From: Mycteria americana | Lineage: Eukaryota; Chordata; Aves; Ciconiiformes; Ciconiidae | Length of the DNA stretch: 64,000 nt | Assembly (NCBI RefSeq): GCF_035582795.1 | Contig: NC_134370.1 | Coordinates: 35,079,501-35,143,500 of the forward strand | Reading direction: 5' to 3' | Shown: in pieces, positions 1 through 12,400 of the stretch | How positions within the stretch are numbered: the first letter of the stretch is position 1 | How the letters are laid out: every line of letters starts with the position of its first letter | The notes under the pieces: generated by a model | What the model saw: only the letters and a program-made list of their open reading frames with translations | Database searches by the model: none | Told to the model about the DNA's origin: nothing | Program-made: the position numbers and the translations under genes

Positions 1-95
1 GGTAGTCAAGTAAAAGTTATTTTATGGATGTCAGCTAAAAGTTATTTTATGGATGTCAGGTAGCTAGTTAACTAGTTATTTTGTGGTAGTTAGTG
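1..95. repeat. Tandem repeat, ~25-bp unit, cut by the window edge
   Basis: Two adjacent 25-bp copies at 11-35 and 36-60 differ only in the last base (core AGTTATTTTATGGATGTCAG). A degenerate third copy follows (AGTTATTTTGTGGTAGTTAG near 76-95), and bases 1-10 look like the end of a preceding copy. The array therefore probably extends left beyond the window. It is a minisatellite-type repeat with no coding content. Confidence 0.8.
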
Positions 96-3000
96 TATCG
101 ACAAGTCTGGGAGATGTGGATGGCTCAGACCAGTTGGAAATGGAAGGCCACTGGCATTTGATTAGGTATCAAGAGTTTGCGTTGTTGAACCTTAAGGGGC
201 AGATAAACAAGCAAACGGGAAGGTGGGGCACATCCTCGACTTACGCCAGCTGCAAAAACTGCATCAAGGGGGCCTTAGCAAGGCTTACACCAGCTGGGGA
301 CCTGCCCCCTCCTCTGCCCAGCTACGTCTGGGAGAGATCCTCATTCCTCGCTTACAAGCAGGCAAATCACACATGCACGCACGCTCCTCAGTTATAATTA
401 AACTAAAATCTCGCTAATTTGGAAGCATACCTATCACATTCTCTTCTAGGAACAAACTATTATTTCTTCTTTTATTCTCTTCTGCTTGAATCCCAAGCTA
501 TCAATGGCTTTCAAAGAAAAAGGAGTTTTTCTTTAGAAAAAAGTCTATTCAAATTATTCATGATTTATATCAAGAAGGGACCTTTCCTCTTTCAACTAGC
601 AAAAAAGGGGGAGTTTGATCTTCCTCAAAATCATTTGAGAACCTTGTACATTTCTTTCCAGAGCTAAAACTTTCTTACAAAGCTTCAGATATTCAGCAGA
701 ATAATGACTATTACATAATTGAAGCTCAATACAATACCATGGGGCTAATAAATGGTCTCCTGCTTCTATAGAAAATGTAACAAATCATAATAGCACTTAT
801 TGGGACTAGGCCAGGCACAAATGACAAAGCTGCTTTTGAAAGGGAGTTGTGGCCAGAAATACTCTTGGACCAAAACCATTTTCTTGACTGTCAGGGGTAC
901 ATTTACTCCCTTTAATTTTCAGCCTAGATTTTATGTTGATCCCGCAACGCTGAATAAAATCAAGCCCGACAGAGCTGCTACTGCAGCTGTTACAGATGTA
1001 AATGTGAAGAAGGCCATTTAAGACGACTCTGTTTTCCTGAATATGTTATTTGGAAAGTATGCAGATTATATTAAAAATGGCTTGATATATCCTTATTGTG
1101 TGTTTTTTAAAGGAAGAAAAAGATGCTACACTATTAAGTGGTTTATTAACATTTATGATCACAGCTCTTTTACTTAGAAAATAACTGTTCTATTGTGTGC
1201 TGTGAAGATGCCTGTAAACAACTAGCAAAGGGGTATACTGCTTTGTATTCACCATGGAGAAAATATCAAATTCAATTGATTAATCAAAGGGGACATTCTT
1301 TGATGGAAGGGAACCTTTTCAAACTTTATTAAAAATATTGAATAAACCATGAGCAATCAAAGTTCATAATCTGAACTCCTGCTCTACTTTCTCGGATACA
1401 GTAAACCTTCAAAATAACTCATAAAGCAGGAGATGAGATGTCTGTAATAAAAAAAACCCTCAGAGCAGCATATTCCAAGACCTCTATCTTGATCTGGATC
1501 TCAGCTACACCATTGCGATTCCACTGATTTTACTGGAGTTACTCTGTGTTTCCACTGGAGAGACTGATAATAAGAATTGAGCCTTGGAACTTTTTTCAGT
1601 GACTAATTCAGAAGCATCCTCACACCCTCTGTCTCTTCATGGAGGGTTTTTCCCTTATTCTGAAAGAAGAAATGAGATTGCTATCAGCAAAGCTGCCTAG
1701 TGATTAAAGATAATCTAGGTGTGACCTGCAGGCTGAATGACTGTCCCCTCTCTTCCAGGAGGAAAGCAATCATATGGCCAAATGCAGGATGGCTGGTGGG
1801 AATGAAGACAAGTGAAATGGAAATTCCCAGAGCTGAGGAGAAAACAGAACTCATACAGGTGGGACTAGCACGTCTCTATCTTGCAATCGGCACTGAAATC
1901 ATGGGCCCTATGTGAAATATTATGTGTAAAGCCATTGCGCTGTTCAAGATCAAATTCAAGTGGATGTTGGCAAATAAAATGCTCATACTTAGCAGCAGGA
2001 AAAAGTTTTTGGAATACTTCCAGGTATTTTGATGGGAAGAAAAGAAACAATTGAGGGAAAGAATAACTGAAGGTATACAGGCAAAGAGTGAATGAGAGGA
2101 AGTGAACACACTGATTGATCACGGCACAGTAATCTGATGCCATTTTTAGTTAGAGCAAGGCAGAGCAAGCTCAGAATAAGAAGCATTGAGACAGCACAGA
2201 CTGAGAGAGAGGTGTCCTCTGTAGCCACAGGGACGCAAATGTACAGACTTGAGTGAGACCCCGGGCAAGCATTTAGCCCAGGTGTCTATCTAGGACAGCA
2301 ACAAGAAGAAATGTGAGGCTTTGATGGGCATCCTCTGCAATCTTTTTTTGGTAGTGCCTTCCTATATCGTCCCCTCCCTGTCCATATTCCAAGCAGAGGT
2401 GGAAGCACAGAGCTGATCGCTACGCCTCAGCAACGCACAGGCTGAACCTCACAGGGGGATTTGCACAACGGCGACGGATGAGGAGGTGAAGTGGGTAAGG
2501 TGCGGCTCGCAGTCTGGGGTAACCTCTAGCTGGAAGGTGGGATGGAGAGCAAGGGACGGGAAGGCATCTGATGGTACCCAGCAAAGGCTGTCAGAGACCT
2601 TTGCTCTGAAGGGAGCAATTCATAACTTCTTTTGAGTAGCAACCCTGTCCCAATACAGAAAAAAACAAACCAAACAAAAAACCCCACCCTGAGAGCTTTT
2701 GGGCCAGCACTCCTGCCTGAAAAGAAGTGTGGGGGATCCGTCAGCAAAGCCTCTGTCACCGGTGGAGTCCTCCTTTGCTCTGGAAATGAAGACTGTCCTT
2801 GGGAGCAGAGAGATTTGCAGTGAAGAGCCTTGCCAGTCCCCAGCTAGGGTAAATACAAGACCTCTAAAACTCTGATTAGTTGTTTGGGTCAAAAGAGATC
2901 ATACTATATAAAAAGCAGCCTTCCTACATCCCATCCCTTCCCATCCTATGCAGTACTGCCGTTGAAAGGGCTTATCCTAAATACTCCATTCTGATACGGC

Positions 3001-6000
3001 AACACATTAAAAAGAAAAAAAAGACACTTTATTAAAAAAAGAAGCCCTTTCAAAGTGACAGCTGAATGAAGTGACAGATTAATATAAATTTTAAAACCTC
3101 AACATTATCCTCCAAGGGGAAAAAGCTCCTAAATACACATGCAAAACAAAAATGGCAGAGAGAAATCTCTGACAATGCATTGCACAGAATCATTTATTAG
3201 GTCTCTGTAAGTGATCATTTACGTGAAACTTGCATTTAATCTAGTATTCAACCATTCCCTTTTATCTCCTGGCTGCATGTGTTTGTGGGAGACAGTGGTC
3301 CCTCATCCTGGCTCATCTCCCTTCCCATACCAAGCTGCTTTTGTTCGCTGGAGTATGTGTGCAGGGGAACGTAGGGCAGAGAAGGCAATTTGAATATCCC
3401 AGTTTCAAAGTCATCTCTTTCTCTGATTCTGGCTTAGAGCAGAAGAGGAAAATGACCACCTCTGCTTTAGAGGTGAGCAAGTTCTTTCAAAAACAAATAA
3501 AACCTCAATTGTCCGCTTGGCAGTACAGCCCTTTTGGGTCAAAGCACAGGGGAACAGTCTGTAAGCTATAATGTGGTCTAGGGTGCACAGAAATATTAGT
3601 TTCATTACACTGTGCAGATACACTCTTTCTGGGGTGTTAGCAATGGCGTGTGGGCTAACTACAGAAATTATTTACTTGTGCTGCTATTGCTAAAGCACCC
3701 AAGCAAGGTATTTCAGAACTAGCCCTGTATATCTGCATGTGTGGCAATCACTGAAATCATTGCACTGTGAACTCAGCTTAATAGCCTGGATTTCTGCTTA
3801 AAACTGTTGCACACCTGGGTGGAGATCTAAAGCCATCTCCTTGGCCTGCTCATAGGAGTATCCTGCTCGGGGAAGTCGGCATGACGTGAAATTGTCTCCC
3901 CTCTCACAAGAACATGGCTCACGGATTCTTTAGGCCACGTTGACACCTCTCGACAAACATGGGCTGATGGCACAGGTATAATATTCGCTTTGGAGATCTC
4001 CAAAAATCTGAGTGCTTCTTTCCTCGTGTATCCCCTTGTGGCGCGTGCCCGGCTGCCCTGCCAGTCTCCATCACTGATTTCAGTGAGTGACAACCAAAGG
4101 CATTGCAAACTTGAACAGAGGTACTTAAATACTGTCAGGAACAACAGATAAAATGACCTCAAACAATCCCATATAAAGTCCTTTGTTATTTTCAAAGCAC
4201 TTTCCCAGCTTGACACCTTTGCTTTTTCACATCCAATATAAAATTCAAAATGTTTTATTCCAGTGCGGTACATGAATATAAAATATAAATATATCAAACC
4301 TCACGCTACTTTTTTTGTGCTACTGCTTTGAAAAAGGACCTGAAGTAAACTCAGTGTAAAGATTGAGAAAATTATCAGGAAAATTCCACTTCTCAAACTT
4401 TTGTTCCCCGTTGTCTTGTATGCATTTAGACACAACTTTTCTCAAGCAAGCATGCCTACAGCAGTAAGGAGCAGCCAGGATCTGGATGTCTCTGGGGGTG
4501 ACAGCTCAGGACTGCTTGGGGATGAGCGCACTGAGCTATTCCAGGTATCCCTTGCACTGGGGTCCCACACAGACGGACTGGCTGTCCATTACCTCCCCTA
4601 AAACACCATCCCCCCGACACCTGCGCTGCTCCTCCCCATGCCCACGCCTGCTCTCCTTCACGTACCTTATCGCTGCCGTACACCAGTTGTTGCCAGCCTC
4701 TTGCCAAAGCCAGGGGTTGCTCTTGCGCAGCTGCCGAAGGGGCAGAACCTGTTCCGCTCACCTTTGCATCCTCCTAGGCTCCGTGTTGCTCCCATATGAC
4801 CCTCAACACCACCTCTCCTCTCTCCTAGTTACTACCATTACCTATGTTACTGATATTACTGGAGAACTTGCTTCCACGCTGCTGCTGGCCTCCTGCCTGG
4901 TCACCGTGGCATCCTGCTGCTGCTCGCTATTTTACAAGGTGTCTTCTGACCTGCTCAGTACACCGGTGAGTACAAGAAGCAGCACGATGACCTTCGGCTC
5001 GGCACAAGTCGGTCCGGCTGGTCAGGAGCAGGGCAGAGAGCTGGAGTGAAGAAATGCAGTCCCATCTCCCAGAAGAGCACCCGGGTTTGCACAGTGAGGA
5101 CCAACGCGAGGGTGCAGGGGCTGGCAAGCCCTCCTGGTTTCCTGACACCCTTTCTCTGGGATGCAAAATATCAGTAGAAATGGTCTGTTGTGGTACTATG
5201 CCCAAAAGGTTGATACCTGATTTCTGCTTTCTCTTCTGCTAATTGCTGTGATTAAATGGCTTTGAAATTACCTCAGAGTAACTGGGTACAGGTTTGGAGC
5301 CTGTGGGTACACAGAAGTTGAAGTAAATAGTTCAGAGATGTTTGGAATAGACATAGCTGGCAGCACGCAGCAAAGCAAATAGTTGGGTGAATTTGCATCT
5401 TATTTAGTATGTCAAAAAAAGTTTTAAGCTATGACTTGGAGAAGTCAAGCCAGGAACAATAAGCTTGTCTGGAGAATTCTGGTATTAGAAACTAAAGGAT
5501 ATGGAACCGTGTCCAAGGTAAATATTGACGTGACTCAAGATGAACTAGTAAAACATTTAATGAAGCTGAAAATAAGGCATCTGGGATAGATGTTTATTGT
5601 TAAAAATGAAACCTTCAAGCAAAAGTAGCATAGTGATGATGGAGGTTATTCATAGGGAAGCCAAGTTGGGGAAACAGCATCATCTGAAAGAAACTGACTC
5701 CAGCTATTTGTGAAACATGGAAAAAATTAGAATTATAACAGAGCTAAAAATGTAAGTGAATAGCAAACAGTCGTTATGGACATTCAGAGTGGATTTTGGA
5801 GACTGAATCATACCAAGGGACGAATTACTCAGGTGTCCAGAATAACTCTATTGACTTTGACGGATTTCTCTGTATTTGCCTTTGTGTAATTGAGAGTTTA
5901 CTCCCTTACGCCATATGAGGACCGAATATTAAGAAACTTTGAGAAAAAATATTGACTTTCATTCATTCCAGTATCATTCTCTTGATGACAGAGAATAAGA

Positions 6001-6434
6001 CACATTAACTTCACAAGGCATTTCAGGAACACATTAGGAGCTTTACCCTTTTGTGAGCAGGGAAAAAAACCCTTACACAATGCTGTGAAAATAATCAGAA
6101 AGGCTCCATTAAACTGGAAATGGGAATAAATTGTGCTGCTATATTAGAAGTCTTACTCACATCTAAGTCTACGATATTATCAGAATGCTCTGTTGTAAAA
6201 TCCACCAAGCCAGGCTGTGGTGAGCCAATAGTACATTCACACATTCACCAGTGGTGGAGATATTGGGGAAGAGATGCCAAAAATTTAAATTGCCTGCTTA
6301 GGTGTGCTCTACAAACCAGCTTTTCTCTACCTCGGAAATCCAAGGCGAATGCATAAGGAGTGATTAGGTGCACAAAAGGTGCGCTTGATCTGTTCCCATG
6401 TAGCATGTCTCTAGTTGTAGTGGCATTGCTATGC
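96..6434. other. Upstream intergenic DNA, no supported gene
   Basis: This is mixed-composition sequence with no recognisable exon, RNA gene or transposon. The longest stop-free stretch (4486-5049, + strand, 187 codons) has no recognisable family motif and lies in a locally GC-richer patch, so I treat it as chance. A TATA-like CTATATAAAA at about 2905 has no CpG island or reading frame beside it. Short A-runs (about 2660-2695 and 3009-3040) are low complexity only. Confidence 0.6.
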
Positions 6435-6484
6435 TTATATATATATAAATATATGTATAAATATATACATATAAATTCAATATA
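6435..6484. repeat. AT-rich (TA)n microsatellite
   Basis: This is an interrupted alternating TA/ATA tract of about 50 bp (TTATATATATATAAATATAT and similar). It is simple-sequence DNA, probably length-polymorphic. Confidence 0.8.
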
Positions 6485-9400
6485 CTGTCTGGTGATTATG
6501 CACATGCAGCTGCAGTCCCCCAGATGGCTTCACAGCACAATCCCAGGGCGCCCATTCTCCCAGCCCCAAGGCACAGGATAAGCCGTACGGCTGACCATGT
6601 GGCAGAAGGAATAGAGGCAGCGCAGGAGGAGAAGCCAGGAGGGATGCCCAGGGAAGACAGCGATTAGGAGAGCCTGCCATGCTGGGGCAGTGCATCCACC
6701 CTTGCTCCTTGGCTGCTTCTGGTGGATTCAGGAAAACAGCAATTGTAGTGTTTGGCTCTGCTCCATCTCTCAAAACCTTTACCCTAGGAAGAGGCAAATG
6801 CTACAATCTCTCTTTGTCCTCCAAGCAATCTTTTGGAAAGCTGGGGTCCAAAATAATTCAAGACTTTAAGCATAACCATCAGCTTCTTGGACTAGATTTA
6901 GAAAAACCACAGACAACACATCCGCTTCCTTCATCTCCTATTTATTGAGAAGGTTTCCTTTGGCTAGCCTTCTTGTTAAGGCCACGATCAAATCATAGTT
7001 GCTGGTAGATTTTATTACTAACATAAACAAATAGCAGGTTATTTTGTTATTGTCCCGAGCTTCAAAGCTGAAGCTGGTCTTAGCATCAGCAGGTTCTACC
7101 AGTACTGACATGCAATTGGAATACAAAGGAGATGTTGATAATATAAAACATATGTTGTTTGTGTAGATCACTGAGTGTCACTTAAATGCTCTCCGCAAAG
7201 CACCTCAGTATGTTGATCAACCAGCAACCTCGGCCTCAAAGTAATGCTAGAGCCGCAAATTCTTCGGGACGCTGCACAGCGGCAGAGTGGCATCCCAAAG
7301 GGCACTCTTCCCAGCGCTGCCCTCCCCGGAGGAGGATGTTGACGCAAGAGGCAGATAAGCAGGCTCACTGCTGGCATTGCTCTCTGAAACTCATGGGCAG
7401 CAGAGGTCTTCTCCGGGCATAGCAGGAAGGATTTAGTGAATACAAAAATACCCCAGAAGTAAATAAGGGCTTTTTGTTGTCATTGCCCCCACACTATTTC
7501 ACTGGTTTTGTGCTCATAAAAAGATTAGCTGATTAACTCACTATCAGAAATGCAAAGCTGCTAACTAAAAGTTGCGTGCAAAACCAGATACGTGTAATGC
7601 CTTGACAGTGGTAGGGTGAGATTTTTCTTTTTCCTGCTTCCTTACTTTTAAAACCCAGCCAATATAACTTTCTTCTGTCATCGTAACATTTGGCGCTATT
7701 CCCATACGTACAGATTGCAACATCTGCAAGTTTTAAAAATTAATATAAAAGTTCCGTAATTGTATAAGCCTTGCTCATTTTAATGGTCCTAAACAAGCAA
7801 CTTCGCTTTGATGCAAACCAAGATGCAGTCAGTAGATAAAGCACTCTACTTGTACAAAGCCAGCTGCTCTAATGGGGCTGGTATGTCCATGTCCTTGTAG
7901 CTGACGCTCATGCAGATGATGGTCACAGTGTAAGGTCATGCCGTTGAGGAACAGAACATGGACTTAAGTTGCTGGCACACAGAAACTTAATAGGTTACTG
8001 GTAAGTGGAATCATGGGTGATAAATTGCAAAGCAATTGCATTGGTTTGAGGAAAGCTTATTTCTGTTACCCACTCCACTGCCCGTGGAGATCCAGCAGGA
8101 AGGTGTTCACAAGTAGAGGGTGACCTGTCTTCTTCTGTACTGCTAGAGATTTTGTCATCATTATGCAATGACCACAAGGGGATGCACAAGCAATAGGAGG
8201 TTTTGTGGGGGAGAAACAGTCACGCAGGAGGTGAAGGAGCAGGCTGCGAGTGTCCTGGCTCTACTCATTAGCCCAAGTCAATACACTGAGCAGCGTCGTA
8301 CTGATTACAGAGGAGCTTGCCCAACATGAAGGGAGAGAAACCTCATAATCTTCCTATTTACAAGGTACCATTTATTATCTGTGCTTCTTTTTGCCATACG
8401 GCTGTAGTGTTAAAAACTGAAAGTTAAACATTTAAGACCTCTTTTAATTGTGTCTAAAAATACGGTGGCCACATTGTGGGTAAGAATTTGCCATGAGAGA
8501 GGGATTCCTGGAGCTGCCTGTTTATCGGTGGCTGTGGCCAGTTAGCATCCTATACCGGGCAGCTTGTCACCGTGACGCATGCTCTGGAAGCAGACAGGCT
8601 GCAGCGCGAGACTCTGCTTCCCAACAGCAGCTGCCCCTGAATTTGCAGCTCTAGCACTAGTCTTTGGTGCTGTAGTCCATGTGCTTTCCTCCAGGGTCTT
8701 CCTATGAAGAGGGGGCATAGCATCGACGTGGCTGATGTTACAGTCCAGATACTTAAAAAGTTAAATCAAACAAGAGCACAAATTGTGGGCCATGTGAGAC
8801 ACAGCACAAGTAATCGCTGCTGATGTGTTCCAAGGAGCAAGTCACCCATCTCTTGGCTTCTTTTTTCCCCTTTAATTCCTGTATTTCTAGGCTTGGCATG
8901 TGAGGTTTCATTTTGTCTGTTTGAAGGGTTTGAAAAGCGCACTGTATGTGGATGTACTTGACTTTGCACGTACCTTACTGAAAGCCATAAAATGACCTAG
9001 TCATTACAGATTCAGAGGTGTTGGAAGTATGGTTCAGCATTTCCAGATTTATTGAAATAATGGTCCCTTGTTTGTTTTTCCTAGAGGCAGGCAAAGTAGA
9101 AACATAACTGTGAACAATAACATAAACCTTGCCGTTACCAGCCACTTGGCAAGCAGTTTTAGGAATGCTTCTGCTTTTCCTACATGCATATAAAGCCTTA
9201 GAGAACTCTCTGACTGCAACGTATTTCAGCGTAAGGGAAGCAGAAATAAAATCAGGCCCTATATTTCATGTGTTCAGTAATGGAGGACCGAAGCAGGAAG
9301 AGACAGGTGCTTCTCTGAAAAGAATGAAAGCTCTGAGCAGCCGATTCATGGTGAAGTAACATGCTTTTAGCTGAAAAGGTTTATTGTAGCTGAACCTCAA

Positions 9401-12400
9401 GCCATCTCTCTAGCCGATATCTTAGATGAATCAGCAACTTGCTATTTTTATCTCAGCTGTACCAATAGAGTTTATAATATTGTTCTGTCAGTGCTATTTA
9501 TACATCATCACATGCCTGACTACTCCAGGCTGTGCTTTTTTTCCACAGTCTTGGATGATGTCATCGTGAAGTAGGCAGTTGTATCGAACAAAGGCTTTCT
9601 TCAGAACAGCAACAATTAAAGCTTATGGCAGAGTACAACACCAGACGCCACTGAAATACAGAGATAAGCTCCCCAGTTTTAAGGTAGCTCTAGACAGGAC
9701 TTCCGATGCTTCAGCAGCTGGTCCCCCTGGGGAACGGCTTGAAGAGAAGTCCTGCAATTGTCGGTGCCACACCTGGCCTTGGAGACAGAGATGTGTAGGG
9801 AGCAGTGTGCTCTCAAGTCTGGGATTGCACTGCACGGAGGACTTGCCAATGGTGTGATTATTCAGGAAAAAAAAAAAAGAAAAAAGCTCCTCCAGGAAGG
9901 TGATTTTCTACTGAACCCATTCTACATCTTTTCCTCAGTCATCCACAAACAGAGAAACAGGGTTTCTCTTTTCTCTTCTTCTGCCTGAAGATATTCACCC
10001 ACCTTAAATGTTTTTGCTGTATGGGGAGGTTTTGCGGACGCCTGTGTGGGCCTGGCCAGCCTGGAAGCCTGCAGCCTTGCCATGTGCATCTTCCCAAAGC
10101 CAGGGGAGTGAAGACCATTGTAGCATGAAGCAGTGAAAGATCTAAAAACGATTTGCAAAGGAAGAATTCTGCATCCTCAGTTGATCGCCTTTTCGTTTGT
10201 GATGTTCCAGCAAGTCTGAAATTCTTCACTCCGTCCCTATTCCCCAGCGCATCACGTGCATTTCCAGCTGTTTATCATCATTCCATAAGTCCAGCAACAT
10301 GTCAACATCAACAGCCGTGTTCTTCTCATCTGCTACTTGTATTTGAGCTCTCAGAGTTTTAACCACCAAAACTGTCAATCAGCGCTGTTCAGACACGGCA
10401 TGTATAGCTTTTCCCTGGAAGCTGTTTCTCAGGAGCTCCATGTGTCCTCCAGCCAAGCCATGACAAGCATGTCACTGGGTCACAGATGGAGGCAAAGGAA
10501 AGAAAGTGTTACCCCCCACCCTCTGCTTATGCTTGGCAGCATGATCACAATAAGTAAGTAATTTATTTCAGAAGTACTCATCAGTTGGACACAATTACTA
10601 GCTACCCTGGAGACAGAGCTGGGACATGCGTATGCTGTGGTTCTCAACCTCCCGTGATTTGCAGACCTCTACCTCCATTTTCCAATGGAGGTTCAGACCC
10701 AGGTGTGGAAAGCTGCTGTCAGCAAGGTTAGTTTTTTCCCCATTAGCCTTCGCAGACTCTCCACAGACCCTCAGGGACCTGGCTCCACCAGGCAGGGGAG
10801 CACTGGCCTAGCCCTGGGGAAAACTGGCCCAATTGCCTTTTTGCAGTTACTGTGGCCACCCCTCGCTTGGGAATGGCCCCTCCCAAGCACCCTGACATTT
10901 TTAAGCTCCCCTTAAATGACTTCTTTCCAAAGCCTCCTTCCAAAGTTTGGCTCCGAACAAAACATGTCAGCATCTGATAAAGGCTCAAAACAGAAACAGA
11001 ATGGTATAAATAGAAATTAAGTAAATTAAGAAGAGGTGCCAAAGCAGCAAAACCCTAATGATAGCTGCGGCCGCATGTGCAGTGCAGCTTCCAGCACTCG
11101 CCAGAGTGCCAGGCTGCCCCTCAGTATTCTTAGAAACATATGCATCTGCTGTGTCACTGGCACTGCCTGCTCAGCCTTGGACGGGCTTGCGCATCTTCTC
11201 GCAGACTCTTTAGAAAGCTTGGGTTTGTGCAGAGATTTGATGCCAGAGCCCCAGCCAAGCCAGCAGCAGCCTCTCTGTGGCTGGATATTTTTTCCACGCT
11301 TGGTAAACTGTGCTTGTGCCATCTGGTCAATGCAAATGGCCTTAACCTTCCCTCCAGCCAGATTTTGTGGAAATTGTGGTCTGCCTGCATTGTCAACTCC
11401 GAAATGGTACTACGTTGTTTATTTCCTTCATGAACCAAATGAAAGTTGGGCCAGATTCCCAGCTGGTGAAAATCAATGTGACTAAGGTGAAGTAATTTGT
11501 ACCACCTGATGGTCTTCATTATAGCCAGGGCTGGAAAGATAGAGCACATCATTTGCTACTTATTCATTATTGATGCCGTTTTTCCATAGGGCCATTGATC
11601 ACAAGTGAAGAGGAGATAAATGGGTGAGACCCGTTCCTTGTAAGCAGCATAGCAATGGTGGGCTCCAGGCTGGGGTCCTTCCAGAAATGGCAAGTGGTTT
11701 TAAAACTGTGTGTGGTGCTGTGTCTGCTCAGGCAGCCCTGACCCCTTGGCCGGGCTCCTGCCCTTTTTTGCTTTTCCATGGAGGGCAGCTTGCAGTTAGG
11801 TGATGCCAGAGCTATGCTGGAGGTCACCCACCCCAGCCTTTTGTGGGTCTTATTTTTCACCTCCTGTTCTCTTTATTCTGCAAATTAGCATATGCTTAGC
11901 CTGAAAATACAGTCAAGGTTTTAGAAAACCTTTGGGAAGAGGGATGAAACAATATGTCGCTCCTGGGCTGCTTAGCCTACGTGTGTGTTTTGGCCCTACC
12001 ATATACTGAACTGGGGACCTGTGCTTTTGAGGGAGGAAGCCCAGAAAGGGAGGATTATCAGGTCTTTATATGATGCTGCCTTGCTTGAGTTTATGCTGAT
12101 ACAGATTGCCTCGTGCTGAACCTTTGTTGCCTTTTGCTGTGTCCTGATGCCCCTCCTTGCCAGCTTGGCTCGCAGGTACGTAGGGAGGGACTCGGGCAAG
12201 GGAGAGATAATAGTTGCTTTTCTGTGAAGAGCTGTTGGTCCCCTGAAGCTCAGGGGAACTGCCAAGTACGAGCACAGTCAAACTGGATGTCGTCTTCAGT
12301 GCTGCAAAACAAATGGTGAAGCTGTTAAGCAGTGTTTTAGGGAAAGGTAATATCTCCTGTTAGACCAACTGATACACTCAGGAAAAAGCGGACAAGGTTT

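Noticed and set aside
2904-2914. TATA-box-like CTATATAAAA
   Set aside because: No CpG island, initiator, exon or open frame downstream; such words are common in AT-rich DNA.
3827-4297. 156-codon minus-strand open frame
   Set aside because: Translation has no family motif and the region shows no exon structure.
4486-5049. 187-codon + strand open frame in upstream DNA
   Set aside because: No recognisable domain, no splice or promoter context, low-complexity Ser/Leu/Cys composition; consistent with chance in a locally GC-richer patch.
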